A DNA stretch of 64,000 bases from Polaromonas sp. CG_9.7. Lineage in GTDB: Bacteria; Pseudomonadota; Gammaproteobacteria; Burkholderiales; Burkholderiaceae_C. The notes beneath the pieces were generated by a model, which saw only the letters and a program-made list of their open reading frames with translations, was not told where the DNA came from and searched no databases. Below are positions 9,254 to 17,659 of this stretch, piece after piece. The stretch's first letter is position 1, and each line of letters begins with the position of its first letter. The stretch covers positions 48,036 through 112,035 of the forward strand of contig NZ_JADOVG010000014.1 in NCBI RefSeq assembly GCF_015752205.1. Direction: 5' to 3'. The position numbers and the translations under genes were made by a program.

Positions 9254-11494
9254 ATGAAAATCCGTTCCCAGCTGCTGCTCATGGCTGCGGCCATACTGAT
9301 TCCCGTCATTGCGGTGTCCGGTATGGCACTCAAAAAGATCAGGGACGCCGGACAACAGGCGGAATTACGCGGGTTGAGCGAAACGGCGCATTCCACGGCC
9401 CTTATCGTTGACCGCGAGATACAAGGCTCACTGTCGGCGCTAAAGGTATTAGGCAACTCAGCAAATCTTGAAAGTCGGAACTTCAAGGCGTTTTACCAGC
9501 AGGCTGCAGCGTTTTACCAGCAAGGTGATTCGTGGATCGTGCTGTTCGACGACAAAGGCGTAGAGCTTGTGAACACTGCCGTTCCTTTCGATACCGTATT
9601 GCCGCTATTTCCAATCAGGGCGGATATGGTCAAAAACGTTCTTTCAAGCCAAAAACCATTGACTACCGATGTGGAACTCGGCACTGTTACCGGCAAGATG
9701 ATCACCGCCGTCAACTTTCCCGCCGCCGCAGCGGGCGGCAGGTCGTTCGTCGTTGCCCAAGTGTTTTCCGTTGATTACTGGAAAAAACAGGCTTTGCAGG
9801 CCAACCTGAATTCCGATTGGATTACGGGCGTAGTAGACTGCAATGGACTGTTCATTGCTCGCAGCTTCAGAGCAGACGAGTTGGTTGGCAAACCGGGCAT
9901 CCCTGGCATCGTTGCCGTTAGCCAGGCTTCCAAAGAGGGCATTGTGCGTTACTCGTCCATGGAAGGCGTTGACTCCTACAAAGCCTATACCCATTCTGAG
10001 CTGACGGGGTGGACTATTGGTGTTTCTGCACCAGTCAACTCTATTAACGGAACTGCCAATCGCGCCGTCTGGCTGGCGGTGGCCGGGATGCTGGCGGCCT
10101 TTGCCGTGGCTGCCCTGGCCGTCGCGGTGTTTGGCCGTCGTTTTATCAGGGCAATTAAAGGCGCCAGCCGAACAGCCATGGCGCTCGGGCGCGGCCAGCA
10201 GCCTGACGTTGAACGAACGGGTATCGAAGAAATCGATGCCTTGAACCACGAACTGGTCGGTGCAGGCGCTTTGCTGGAGGCCGAACGCAAGTTCCGCCGG
10301 ACTGCTGAAGCCGACAGGGAGCGCCTTTTGCGCAATGAAACCATGGCGCGGGAAGCTGCCCAGGCACAGAACGAAACCAAGGACGCATTTCTGGCCATGC
10401 TGGGGCATGAGCTCCGAAATCCTCTGGCTGCCATCGCTGGCGCGACGGCCTTGCTGGCGCGAACCGGTCTGGACACGCCTGGCGCTGAGCGCTGCATCGC
10501 GATCATCAACCGCCAGAATCAACACCTTCACCATATCGTTAACGACCTGCTGGACGTCAGCCGGTTGATGGCTGGAAAAATTGCGCTGGGAAAAGAGCCG
10601 CTGGACATGGCCGATTGCGTGAACCAATGCGTCGAAGCACTTCGCCCCACTGAACTGGCAAAGGGGTATTCAATTACCGTACATGCCAGTTGTGCATGGT
10701 TCCGCGGTGACGCCGTGCGAATGGACCAGATACTGAACAATTTGCTGACCAATGCGCTGAAGTTTTCCGAGCCTGGCAGTGAAGTCAGGGTCACGGTTAG
10801 CGAGGTTGCCGACAGGACGGTCGTGACGGTTCAGGATGCGGGGGCCGGCATGGCGCACGAATTGCTTGCTCGCGTGTTTGAACCTTTCGTTCAGGGGCCA
10901 GCCCCTGCCAACCGACTGCAGAGCGGGCTTGGCATTGGCCTGGCGCTGGTCAGGCAATTGGTGCGCCTGCACGGCGGCGACATTGAAGCGGCCAGCGAGG
11001 GAACCGGCAAAGGCAGCACTTTTTCATTCTGGGTTCCCGCCATTGCCGCAGTCGCCACTGCAGCCGCGCAGATTCCAGAAACCAGTTGCCTGGCTGCAAA
11101 CGCGCCCCGGCAGCGCAAGCTGGTTTATGTCGAAGACAATGCCGATGCCAGAACCATGATGGCCGAACTGCTGCGCCTGCTCGATTACGAGGTGACTGAA
11201 GTGGAGGATGGCGCCAGTGCGCTGCCTGCCGTGCTGGCCATGCAGCCTGATGCGGTGATCATCGACATTGGCTTGCCCGACATGGATGGCTATGAAGTTG
11301 CCCGGCGGCTGCGGGCTGATCCCTTGACGCTGTCAATTCCGCTGATTGCGCTGACGGGTTTCGGGCAGCTTCGCGACATGCAGGCCGCCACACTGGCAGG
11401 CTTCAACGCCCACCTTGCCAAGCCGGCCAGCTCGGCCGCCATTGCCAAAACCGTTGAGGAAGTGATCGTTAGCAATAAAGTTTTCAAAAGCTGA
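9254..11494 (+). CDS. Membrane hybrid sensor histidine kinase (Cache-HisKA-HATPase-REC)
   Basis: A 746-residue inner-membrane kinase. Transmembrane helix 1 spans about residues 7-27; a periplasmic Cache-type sensor of about 230 residues follows (with WIVLFDDKGVELVNT and GWTIGVSAPVNSI), then helix 2 near 275-297. HisKA reads MLGHELRNPLAAI with the histidine at 385, then the N box ILNNLLTNALKFS and GIGLALVRQLV. The receiver domain starts KLVYVEDNADAR and has its Asp near 671 (IDIGLPDMDGYEV). Cache domains usually bind small organic ligands outside the cell. It sits right after another hybrid kinase and neither has a cognate DNA-binding regulator here, so output likely passes to a protein encoded elsewhere. 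Confidence 0.92.
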   Translation: MKIRSQLLLMAAAILIPVIAVSGMALKKIRDAGQQAELRGLSETAHSTALIVDREIQGSLSALKVLGNSANLESRNFKAFYQQAAAFYQQGDSWIVLFDDKGVELVNTAVPFDTVLPLFPIRADMVKNVLSSQKPLTTDVELGTVTGKMITAVNFPAAAAGGRSFVVAQVFSVDYWKKQALQANLNSDWITGVVDCNGLFIARSFRADELVGKPGIPGIVAVSQASKEGIVRYSSMEGVDSYKAYTHSELTGWTIGVSAPVNSINGTANRAVWLAVAGMLAAFAVAALAVAVFGRRFIRAIKGASRTAMALGRGQQPDVERTGIEEIDALNHELVGAGALLEAERKFRRTAEADRERLLRNETMAREAAQAQNETKDAFLAMLGHELRNPLAAIAGATALLARTGLDTPGAERCIAIINRQNQHLHHIVNDLLDVSRLMAGKIALGKEPLDMADCVNQCVEALRPTELAKGYSITVHASCAWFRGDAVRMDQILNNLLTNALKFSEPGSEVRVTVSEVADRTVVTVQDAGAGMAHELLARVFEPFVQGPAPANRLQSGLGIGLALVRQLVRLHGGDIEAASEGTGKGSTFSFWVPAIAAVATAAAQIPETSCLAANAPRQRKLVYVEDNADARTMMAELLRLLDYEVTEVEDGASALPAVLAMQPDAVIIDIGLPDMDGYEVARRLRADPLTLSIPLIALTGFGQLRDMQAATLAGFNAHLAKPASSAAIAKTVEEVIVSNKVFKS

Positions 11495-11506
11495 AGGCTG
11501 GTTTTT

Positions 11507-11526
11507 GCATGGCCCAAGCGCCATGC
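11507..11526. other. Small perfect hairpin between convergent genes
   Basis: GCATGGC (11507-11513) pairs with GCCATGC (11520-11526) around CCAAGC. It lies between the second kinase and the convergent CoA-transferase gene. There is no T run on the exit side of either strand, so calling it a terminator would be an overstatement. Confidence 0.4.
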
Positions 11527-11574
11527 ACTGCTGATGCAGGTAGTTACGACCTGCCGCCTGATCAATGGCGGGGC

Positions 11575-12453
11575 TCAAGCCATGGTGTGCAGCGGAATGT
11601 CTTTTTCCGCAGCCAGTGCATCCAGTTCCCCGCGCGTTCGCATCAGCAAAAAAGCGGCGACCGCCTTGTGCGTGGCCGGCTCGAACATTGCCTGCTGGCT
11701 GGCCGCTGCAATCCCTGCCGCCGCGCAAAGCCTCAGGGCGAAGTGCGGCTCCAGCGCAGCCAGTGCCACACGCCCGTCCCGGCACGGATAAATGCGGTAA
11801 CCGGCATGGCCGCCACCAATGGTCGCCCCCGGCTGGCTCAAGCCCCAGGCGCGGGGCAGGGCGAGGTAGCCGGCCGCGCCGGACAAGGCGATTTCGAGGT
11901 AAACGCCTTCGCCCTGATGACGCTGGTGCATCAGGGCTTGCAATACCGCTTCGCTGGCCATCAGTGAACCGCCCATGTCTGCATACAGCGTGGCGGGCAG
12001 TTCCAGGCCGGGCACCAGTCCGTTTTCGGCCAGATAGGTCAGGTCGTGGCCGGGTTCTTCAGCGCGTTCACCGGGGCTGCCGACGATGGCGATTTGCGAC
12101 AGTGCCGGATAGCGCGCATGCAGCGTTTCCCAGGCAATACCCAACTTATTGAAAGCCGAAGGGCGAAATGAGGTCAGCAGCACATCGCTATGAACCAGTT
12201 CGCGGTGCAGACATTCCTGGCCTTCGGCAGTTTTCAAATCCGCCTTGCGCACTGCGATGCCCTCATGCAGCTCCTCGTAGGCCGCCTGGTTGTAGTGGCG
12301 CATCGGGTCGCCGCCGGGCGGCTCAAACTTGAGGCAGGTGGCGCCCATCTGGCGCAGGCGCATCAGCGCGGCTGGGCCGGGCAGGTTGAGCGCCAGGCTC
12401 AGGATGCGGACACCGTGAAGGGGCTGGAAAGCGGCAGTGGATATAGATGTCAT
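11575..12453 (-). CDS. CaiB/BaiF family CoA transferase
   Basis: A 292-residue protein of the type III CoA-transferase fold, which moves CoA between acyl acids through an aspartyl thioester; some relatives are alpha-methylacyl-CoA racemases. The start PLHGVRILSLALNLPGPAALMRLRQMGA and the EPPGGDPMRH motif are characteristic, and the active-site region DLTYLAENGLVPG retains the Asp-Leu pair. It is shorter than the typical 360-420 residues: the C-terminal part is compact and ends soon after the GYRIYPCRDGRVALAALEP motif, as in the shorter racemase-like branch. The substrate cannot be inferred. The gene has its own unit, divergent from dinG. Confidence 0.85.
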   Translation of the reverse strand: MTSISTAAFQPLHGVRILSLALNLPGPAALMRLRQMGATCLKFEPPGGDPMRHYNQAAYEELHEGIAVRKADLKTAEGQECLHRELVHSDVLLTSFRPSAFNKLGIAWETLHARYPALSQIAIVGSPGERAEEPGHDLTYLAENGLVPGLELPATLYADMGGSLMASEAVLQALMHQRHQGEGVYLEIALSGAAGYLALPRAWGLSQPGATIGGGHAGYRIYPCRDGRVALAALEPHFALRLCAAAGIAAASQQAMFEPATHKAVAAFLLMRTRGELDALAAEKDIPLHTMA

Positions 12454-12510
12454 ATGCTATAAAAATAGTAGCTGCTTATGCATGAACGATAAGCGCCAAG
12501 GGCTGAAACA
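12454..12510 (+). repeat. Interspersed TAGCTGCT-type repeat, intergenic
   Basis: GCTATAAAAATAGTAGCTGC followed by TTATGCATGAACGATAAGCG and CCAAGGGC. This is a clear forward copy, between the divergent CoA-transferase and dinG genes. Confidence 0.7.
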
Positions 12511-12789
12511 ATGCTCAATTTACCGCAAAAACGCATGGACCCGAAAAAAGGGACGACATTCTCAGCCGCGAACAGTTGGTTGCCAAGGCTGAAAGCGAGG
12601 TCAGCGCCTGGCTCACAACCGGTTTCGAAAACGGCAGCACTGGCCGGGCTGACCTTCAGCACGGTCACCGATCCGGCGCAGGCCGTGCCGCTGCTTTGAA
12701 CCAAGCCAGCAGCCCCGAGGCGGGCTGAAAAAACAGGCGGGGTAAACTCGTCCCTCAAGCAGTTTTCGCTGCTTTCAACCTCTTTTTCC
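12454..12789. other. 336-base intergenic region with repeat and possible small ORF remnant
   Basis: The first part (12454-12510) is an interspersed repeat. From about 12540 a plus-strand frame without a good start codon runs DILSREQLVAKAES and on to a stop near 12728, with ordinary coding-like composition. It may be the tail of a decayed gene. The final 60 bases before dinG presumably hold its promoter. Confidence 0.45.
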
Positions 12790-14976
12790 ATGCCCCCTGA
12801 CGACATTGCCCGGCTGGCGCTTGCTGCCTTTGACCACGCCGTGGACGCCTCTGGCGCCTTTCGCGACCGCCCCGGCCAGCGGCTGATGGCCGAAAAAGTC
12901 GCCCAGACTTTCAGCATGGCTACCCTGGGCAAAACCGATGACGATGGTGACGAACCCATTCGCGCAATTGCCGTGGTCCAGGCAGGCACCGGCGTGGGCA
13001 AGTCACTGGCCTATTGCGCGCCGGCCATTGCCGCCGCCCTGGCGCGCAACACCCGGGTGATGATTTCAACCGCCACCGTGGCCTTGCAGGAGCAGCTGGT
13101 CAACAAGGACTTGCCGGCGCTGGCGGCCATCTTGCCGCAGGACTTTCGCTTCGGCCTGGCCAAGGGGCGCGGGCGCTACGTCTGCAAGCTCAAGCTCTCG
13201 CGCCATGCAGGCGATGCAGACAGCGCGGCAGAAGCGGATGACGACCTGTTTGCCGACGAACTGGCCGCCGCCGCACCGCTGCATGTGATGCAAGCGCGCG
13301 CGGTGTTCTATTCCGCACTGGTGCGCGATCTGGGCAGCGGCGCCTGGGACGGCGACCGCGACAACCTGCAGCAGCCGCCCGAATCCGAGTTGTGGTCGCC
13401 GGTGGCGGCCGAGGCCAGTTCATGCACCGGCAAGCATTGCCCGGTCTTCAACCAGTGCACCTATTACGAAAAGCGCAAGGAACTGGTCGGCGCCCAGGTG
13501 ATCGTGGTGAACCACGACCTGCTGATGTCCTCGCTCGGTTCGCGCATGCTGCCGGAACTGGACAACTGCCTGCTGGTGCTCGACGAAGGGCATCACCTGC
13601 CGGCCGTGGCGCTGGACCACTTCGCCGCTTCCATGGACCTGAGCCGCACCTTGTGGATTGAAACGCTGGCCAACCGCGCGCGCCGTATCGGCGGGCTGAT
13701 GACGGTGTCTGAATCCGCCGACGTGCCGCGCCTTGCTGCCCAACTGCGCCAAGGCATGGTTGACCTGAGCCGCCTGCTGATGGACCTGCATGGCCAGGCT
13801 TTCAAGGAAGCGCGAAACCAGCAGGGGCCGGTGCGCTTTCGCCTGCCGCGCGGCGTGTTGCCCGAAGCGCTGGACGAGCCGCTGCGGCTGCTCCATGTGT
13901 TGGCCGAAAGCTTTTTGGCCATCCTGAGCACCATTGCCAAGGCCTTGCGCACGGCAATGCGCGACCAGCCCGACGAAGCGCGTCGGCTGTCCATCCTGTA
14001 TGCGCAGCTGGGCATGCTCTCGCCCCGGCTGGAAAAAGTCCAGGCGACAACTGAGTTGCTGCTAAAAGCGGCCGTGAACGATCAAGACAGCGTGCCGGTG
14101 GCCAAATGGTTCACCTTCGAAACCGGCCAGGGCGGGCTTGACAGCGGCCTGGTGGTTATCAAGGCGCATGCCAGCCCGATCCTGCCGGGCAGCACGCTGC
14201 GCCAGCATTTCTGGTCGCGGGTGCGTGCGGCGGTGGTCACCTCGGCCACGCTGACCAGTTGCGGAAAATTCGACTTTTACCTGCGCGAATCCGGTCTGGA
14301 CCAGGACCCTGCGGCCAGTGTGCTGGAAGTTGCCAGCCCATTCGATTACGCCAGCCAGGGGCGTTTCGTCACGGTCGAAACCGTGGCCGACCCCCGGCAG
14401 GCCGAAGCCTTCACCGCTGAAATGGTCCAGTCGCTGCTGGGCGATCTGGCGCTGGTTTCGCACGGCGCGCTGTGCCTGTTCACCTCGCGCGAGCAGATGC
14501 GCGTTGCCGTAGCAGCGCTGTCGGGCGTGCTCAAGGACACGGTGCTGGTGCAGGGCGAACTGCCGCGCGCGCTGCTGCTCAGCCGCCATCGTGCGCGCGT
14601 CGAGGCCGGCGCGGCATCGGTCATTTTCGGCATGCAGTCTTTTGGCGAAGGCCTGGATTTGCCGGGGCAATTGTGCGAGTCAGTGTTCATCGCCAAGCTG
14701 CCGTTTGCGCCGCCGGACGATCCGGTGGGTGAGGCGCGCGCCGAGTGGCTGCGCTCGGTGGGCCGTGACCCGTTCAGCGAACTGGTGGTGCCGGCCACGG
14801 CAATCCGGCTGGCGCAGTGGGCCGGGCGCGCCATTCGACTGGAAACCGACCGGGCTTTTGTCTATTGCTACGACCGCCGGCTGGTGAACACGACTTATGG
14901 ACGGCGCCTGCTGGAGGGGCTGCCGGCATTCCTGCAGCAGCGCCGCAGCGCGGCGGGAACGGTTACGCCTGGCTGA
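12790..14976 (+). CDS. dinG: ATP-dependent DNA helicase DinG
   Basis: DinG is an XPD-like superfamily 2 helicase with an iron-sulfur cluster that unwinds DNA-RNA hybrids and forked DNA 5' to 3'. At 728 residues it has the expected length. Walker A is GTGVGKS near 66-72. The cluster cysteines include YVCKLK and the group CTGKHCPVFNQC. The Walker B/DEAH-type box is DEGHH from 265. The C-terminal helicase motifs include VIFGMQSFGEGLDLPG and RLAQWAGRAIRLETD. A conserved GDAD/acidic stretch sits between the first two cysteines. In E. coli dinG belongs to the SOS regulon, but I see no CTGT-N8-ACAG box just upstream here. Confidence 0.95.
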   Translation: MPPDDIARLALAAFDHAVDASGAFRDRPGQRLMAEKVAQTFSMATLGKTDDDGDEPIRAIAVVQAGTGVGKSLAYCAPAIAAALARNTRVMISTATVALQEQLVNKDLPALAAILPQDFRFGLAKGRGRYVCKLKLSRHAGDADSAAEADDDLFADELAAAAPLHVMQARAVFYSALVRDLGSGAWDGDRDNLQQPPESELWSPVAAEASSCTGKHCPVFNQCTYYEKRKELVGAQVIVVNHDLLMSSLGSRMLPELDNCLLVLDEGHHLPAVALDHFAASMDLSRTLWIETLANRARRIGGLMTVSESADVPRLAAQLRQGMVDLSRLLMDLHGQAFKEARNQQGPVRFRLPRGVLPEALDEPLRLLHVLAESFLAILSTIAKALRTAMRDQPDEARRLSILYAQLGMLSPRLEKVQATTELLLKAAVNDQDSVPVAKWFTFETGQGGLDSGLVVIKAHASPILPGSTLRQHFWSRVRAAVVTSATLTSCGKFDFYLRESGLDQDPAASVLEVASPFDYASQGRFVTVETVADPRQAEAFTAEMVQSLLGDLALVSHGALCLFTSREQMRVAVAALSGVLKDTVLVQGELPRALLLSRHRARVEAGAASVIFGMQSFGEGLDLPGQLCESVFIAKLPFAPPDDPVGEARAEWLRSVGRDPFSELVVPATAIRLAQWAGRAIRLETDRAFVYCYDRRLVNTTYGRRLLEGLPAFLQQRRSAAGTVTPG

Positions 14977-15026
14977 ATGGGCTGGTTGAGGCTGAAAGAC
15001 GAACCGTTTTAAGTATTAAAAAGGTC

Positions 15027-15075
15027 TTTTGCGCATGTCCTGTATGCGTAAGTCGCTATAAATTTGGTAGCTTAA
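15027..15075 (-). repeat. Interspersed TAGCTGCT-type repeat, intergenic (diverged)
   Basis: On the minus strand it reads GCTACCAAATTTATAGCGAC, then TTACGCATACAGGACATGCG. It fills much of the 156-base gap between the convergent dinG and livF genes, where no other feature is visible. Confidence 0.5.
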
Positions 15076-15132
15076 ACCTGTCAACCCTCTCATAAGCAGG
15101 GCGCGTGTTTTTGCAATTCTGGGGAATGCCCG

Positions 15133-15867
15133 CTAGACGCCCAGATACTGCTGCAGCAACTCGGGCTGGTCATGCAGTTCCTGGGAGCTGCCCTGAAACA
15201 CCACTTCGCCCTTGACCAAAATCACGTTGCGGTCGGTGATCTGGCTGACGTGTTTCCAGTTCTTGTCGACGATAACGCTGCTGATGCCGGTGTCCCGCAC
15301 CAGTTGGCAAATGCGCCAGATTTCGCGGGCGATCAGCGGCGCCAGGCCTTCGGTGGCCTCGTCCAGGATCAGCACGTCCGGGTTCGTCATCAGTGCGCGG
15401 CCGATGGTCAGCATCTGCTGCTCGCCGCCGCTGAGCTGCTGACCGCCGTGGCCCAGCCGTTCCTTCAGCCGGGGAAAGGTGTCCAGCACCCGCTCATAGG
15501 TCCAGTCGCGCTGGCCCCGGGTGCCGGCGCGTGCAGCCATCTTCAGGTTTTCCATCACGCTCAGGTTGCCGAAGATGCCCCGGCCTTCAGGAACATAGGC
15601 CATGCCGAGGCGGGCAATTTCATACGGTGAACGCCCGGTCATCATTTGTCCGGCAATCTCGACCGAGCCGGTGCGCGGCTTGACCAGCCCCATGATGCTT
15701 TTGAGCAGGGTGCTCTTGCCCATGCCGTTGCGGCCCATCAGGCCAATGGTCTCGCCGCGCGCCACGCTGAAGCTCACGTCGCGCAGGATGTGGCTGGCGC
15801 CGTAATAGGTGTTGATCTGCCGGGCGTTGACCAGCAGTTCCTGTGGGTTGAGGCGCGGCGATGTCAT
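15133..15867 (-). CDS. livF: Branched-chain amino-acid type ABC transporter ATPase (LivF-like)
   Basis: One of two ATPases of a HAAT-family importer. The 244-residue protein has Walker A GRNGMGKS, the signature QQLSGGEQQM, Walker B VLILDEATEGLAP and the EGRGIFGNLSVMENL region typical of LivF. Its start overlaps the upstream livG stop by four bases (ATGA), so stoichiometry is likely coupled. It closes a five-gene operon. The substrate may be a branched-chain amino acid, an amide, urea or an aromatic acid; the family name does not settle it. Confidence 0.92.
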   Translation of the reverse strand: MTSPRLNPQELLVNARQINTYYGASHILRDVSFSVARGETIGLMGRNGMGKSTLLKSIMGLVKPRTGSVEIAGQMMTGRSPYEIARLGMAYVPEGRGIFGNLSVMENLKMAARAGTRGQRDWTYERVLDTFPRLKERLGHGGQQLSGGEQQMLTIGRALMTNPDVLILDEATEGLAPLIAREIWRICQLVRDTGISSVIVDKNWKHVSQITDRNVILVKGEVVFQGSSQELHDQPELLQQYLGV

Positions 15868-16628
15868 GCGTTTTCTTCCCCGATGTCTTCGCCCAGATAG
15901 GCGGCCTGCACGCCGGCGTCCAGCCGGATTTGCGCGGGCGTTCCGCTGGCGATGACCTGGCCGTTGACCATCACGGTCAGCTGGTCGGCCAGGCTGAACA
16001 CCGCATCCATGTCGTGTTCCACCAGCAGCATGGCGTGGTCTTTTTTCAGCAGGTGCAGCAGCTCGATCATGCGTTCGGCCTCCTGCGCGCCCATGCCGGC
16101 CAGTGGCTCGTCGAGCATCAGCACCTGCGGTTGGGTGGCCAGCGTCATGGCGATTTCCAGCTGGCGCTGCTCGCCGTGGCTGATCGTGGCGGCAACGCTG
16201 TGCACCCGGTCTTTCAAGCCTGAAAGCTCGATGGCGCTTGCTGCGCGTGCATTGATAGCTGAAAAATCAGTAGCACGATGAAACCATTTGAAGGCGTTTG
16301 GCTGGCGCGACTGGGATGCCAGTCGTACGTTTTCCCAGACCGTGAAGGGCAGGAAAATATTGGTTTTCTGGTAGCTGCGCCCGAGTCCCCTAGCCGAAAT
16401 CTTTTCGGGGCTCCAGCCGGTGATGTCCTGCCCACCCAGCAAGACGGAGCCCGAGGTCGGCGGCAGGTCACCCGAGAGCAGGTTGGTCAGCGTGGATTTG
16501 CCGGCGCCGTTGGGACCGATGACCGCATGAATGCGGCCGCGCATCAGGTCGATGGACACGTCGTTAACCGCTGCCAGCCCGCCAAAGCGCTTGGTCAGGT
16601 TTTTGGCGCTGAGAAGCACTTCGCTCAT
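15864..16628 (-). CDS. livG: Branched-chain amino-acid type ABC transporter ATPase (LivG-like)
   Basis: The 254-residue second ATPase has Walker A GPNGAGKS, the Q-loop region GRSYQKTNIF, signature ISHGEQRQLEIA, Walker B VLMLDEPLAGMG and the C-terminal extension with VMVNGQVIASGTPAQIR expected of LivG. Residues about 115-138 (RATDFSAINARAASAIELSGL) are encoded by DNA that closely matches the interspersed repeat of this window, although the length of this helical segment is normal for the family. Its ends overlap both neighbours by four bases. Confidence 0.92.
   Translation of the reverse strand: MSEVLLSAKNLTKRFGGLAAVNDVSIDLMRGRIHAVIGPNGAGKSTLTNLLSGDLPPTSGSVLLGGQDITGWSPEKISARGLGRSYQKTNIFLPFTVWENVRLASQSRQPNAFKWFHRATDFSAINARAASAIELSGLKDRVHSVAATISHGEQRQLEIAMTLATQPQVLMLDEPLAGMGAQEAERMIELLHLLKKDHAMLLVEHDMDAVFSLADQLTVMVNGQVIASGTPAQIRLDAGVQAAYLGEDIGEENA
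16218..16283 (-). repeat. Interspersed repeat-like sequence inside livG
   Basis: Read on the coding strand it gives GCTACTGATTTTTCAGCTAT, then CAATGC and CAAGCGCCATCGAGC. These align with the intergenic copy at 12454-12510 (ATGC and AAGCGCC at the same spacing). It contributes an in-frame Ala-rich helix. Confidence 0.5.
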
Positions 16629-17659
16629 GCCGCTTCCTTTTGATCATCAGGAACGACGGGCTTGCGCTTTCCTGCATTGCCCAGCCGCTCGGCAAGCCCC
16701 AGCAAACCGCGCGGCGCGAACGTCACCAGCAGCACGATGAACAGGCCCATCCACAACTGCCAGTGCTTGCCCAGGTTGACGCTGCCGACCTGCGGCAGGT
16801 CCTTGAAGACATGCAGCAAATACTCAAAGGCAAAAGCGCCCACGATGGCGCCGGCAATATTGCCCATGCCGCCGAGCACGACCATCATGATGGTGTGCGC
16901 GCTCATCTGAAACCCCATCAGTTCGGGGTTGATATAGCCGGTCTGCGTTCCCCAGAGGTAGCCCGCCAGTCCGGCCAGGCTGCCCGCCAGCGTGAAGGCC
17001 ATGAGCTTGTAGCGGAAGGTGCGAAAACCCATGGCCCGCATCCGGTGCTCGTTAACGCGGATGCCCGCCAGCGCCCGGCCGAACGGGCTCCAGAGCAGTC
17101 GCCGCAAGAACACATAAACCACCAGCATGGCGGCCAGGGTGAAGTAGTAAAGCGTGCGCTTGCTGTCCAGTTCGAACGGCACCCAGCCGAACAGCGCCGC
17201 GTCGGGCCTGAAATTGATGTAAAGCCCGTCCGAGCCGCCCAGCGCCTTGTTGTCGAAGAACAGGAAAAACACCATTTGCGCAAACGCCATGGTGACCATG
17301 ATGAAGTAGATACCATGTGTACGCACCACGAAAAAGCCGATGACCAGCGCGGCCAACCCCGACGCCAGCACGGCCACCGGCAAGGTCCACCACAGGCTGA
17401 CCGGCTCGCCGGGGGGCGTCAGGAAAGCCAGTGCATAGCCGGCCAGTCCGAAGTAGGCGGCATGGCCCAGCGACACCAGGCCGGTCACGCCCTGCAGCAA
17501 GTCCAGGCTCATGGCAAAAATCGCCATGATCATCATGCGCGTGACCATTTCGGTGTAGTAGTCGGTGCTGGTGAAAGGAAACGCAAACAGTGCCAGCAGG
17601 CTCAGCGCCAGCGCGACCTGCACGCCGCGCGGCAAAATCTCAAGATTGGAGCGAATCAT
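16625..17659 (-). CDS. livM: Branched-chain amino-acid type ABC transporter permease (LivM-like)
   Basis: A 344-residue inner-membrane permease with about ten hydrophobic segments. The LivM hallmarks are MTRMMIMAIFAMSLDLLQGVTGL and GHAAYFGLAGYALAFL near the N-terminus and the ATPase-contact loop GRALAGIRVNEHRMRAMGF in the second half, followed by MVVLGGMGNIAGAIVGAF. It ends with a Lys/Arg-rich cytoplasmic tail. Four-base overlaps with livH and livG show a tightly packed operon. Confidence 0.93.
   Translation of the reverse strand: MIRSNLEILPRGVQVALALSLLALFAFPFTSTDYYTEMVTRMMIMAIFAMSLDLLQGVTGLVSLGHAAYFGLAGYALAFLTPPGEPVSLWWTLPVAVLASGLAALVIGFFVVRTHGIYFIMVTMAFAQMVFFLFFDNKALGGSDGLYINFRPDAALFGWVPFELDSKRTLYYFTLAAMLVVYVFLRRLLWSPFGRALAGIRVNEHRMRAMGFRTFRYKLMAFTLAGSLAGLAGYLWGTQTGYINPELMGFQMSAHTIMMVVLGGMGNIAGAIVGAFAFEYLLHVFKDLPQVGSVNLGKHWQLWMGLFIVLLVTFAPRGLLGLAERLGNAGKRKPVVPDDQKEAA

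Noticed and set aside
12800..14976. Possible SOS box for dinG
   Set aside because: I looked for CTGT-N8-ACAG in the upstream 330 bases and found only CTGAAAAAACAG, which has the wrong spacing; the gene may be regulated otherwise here.
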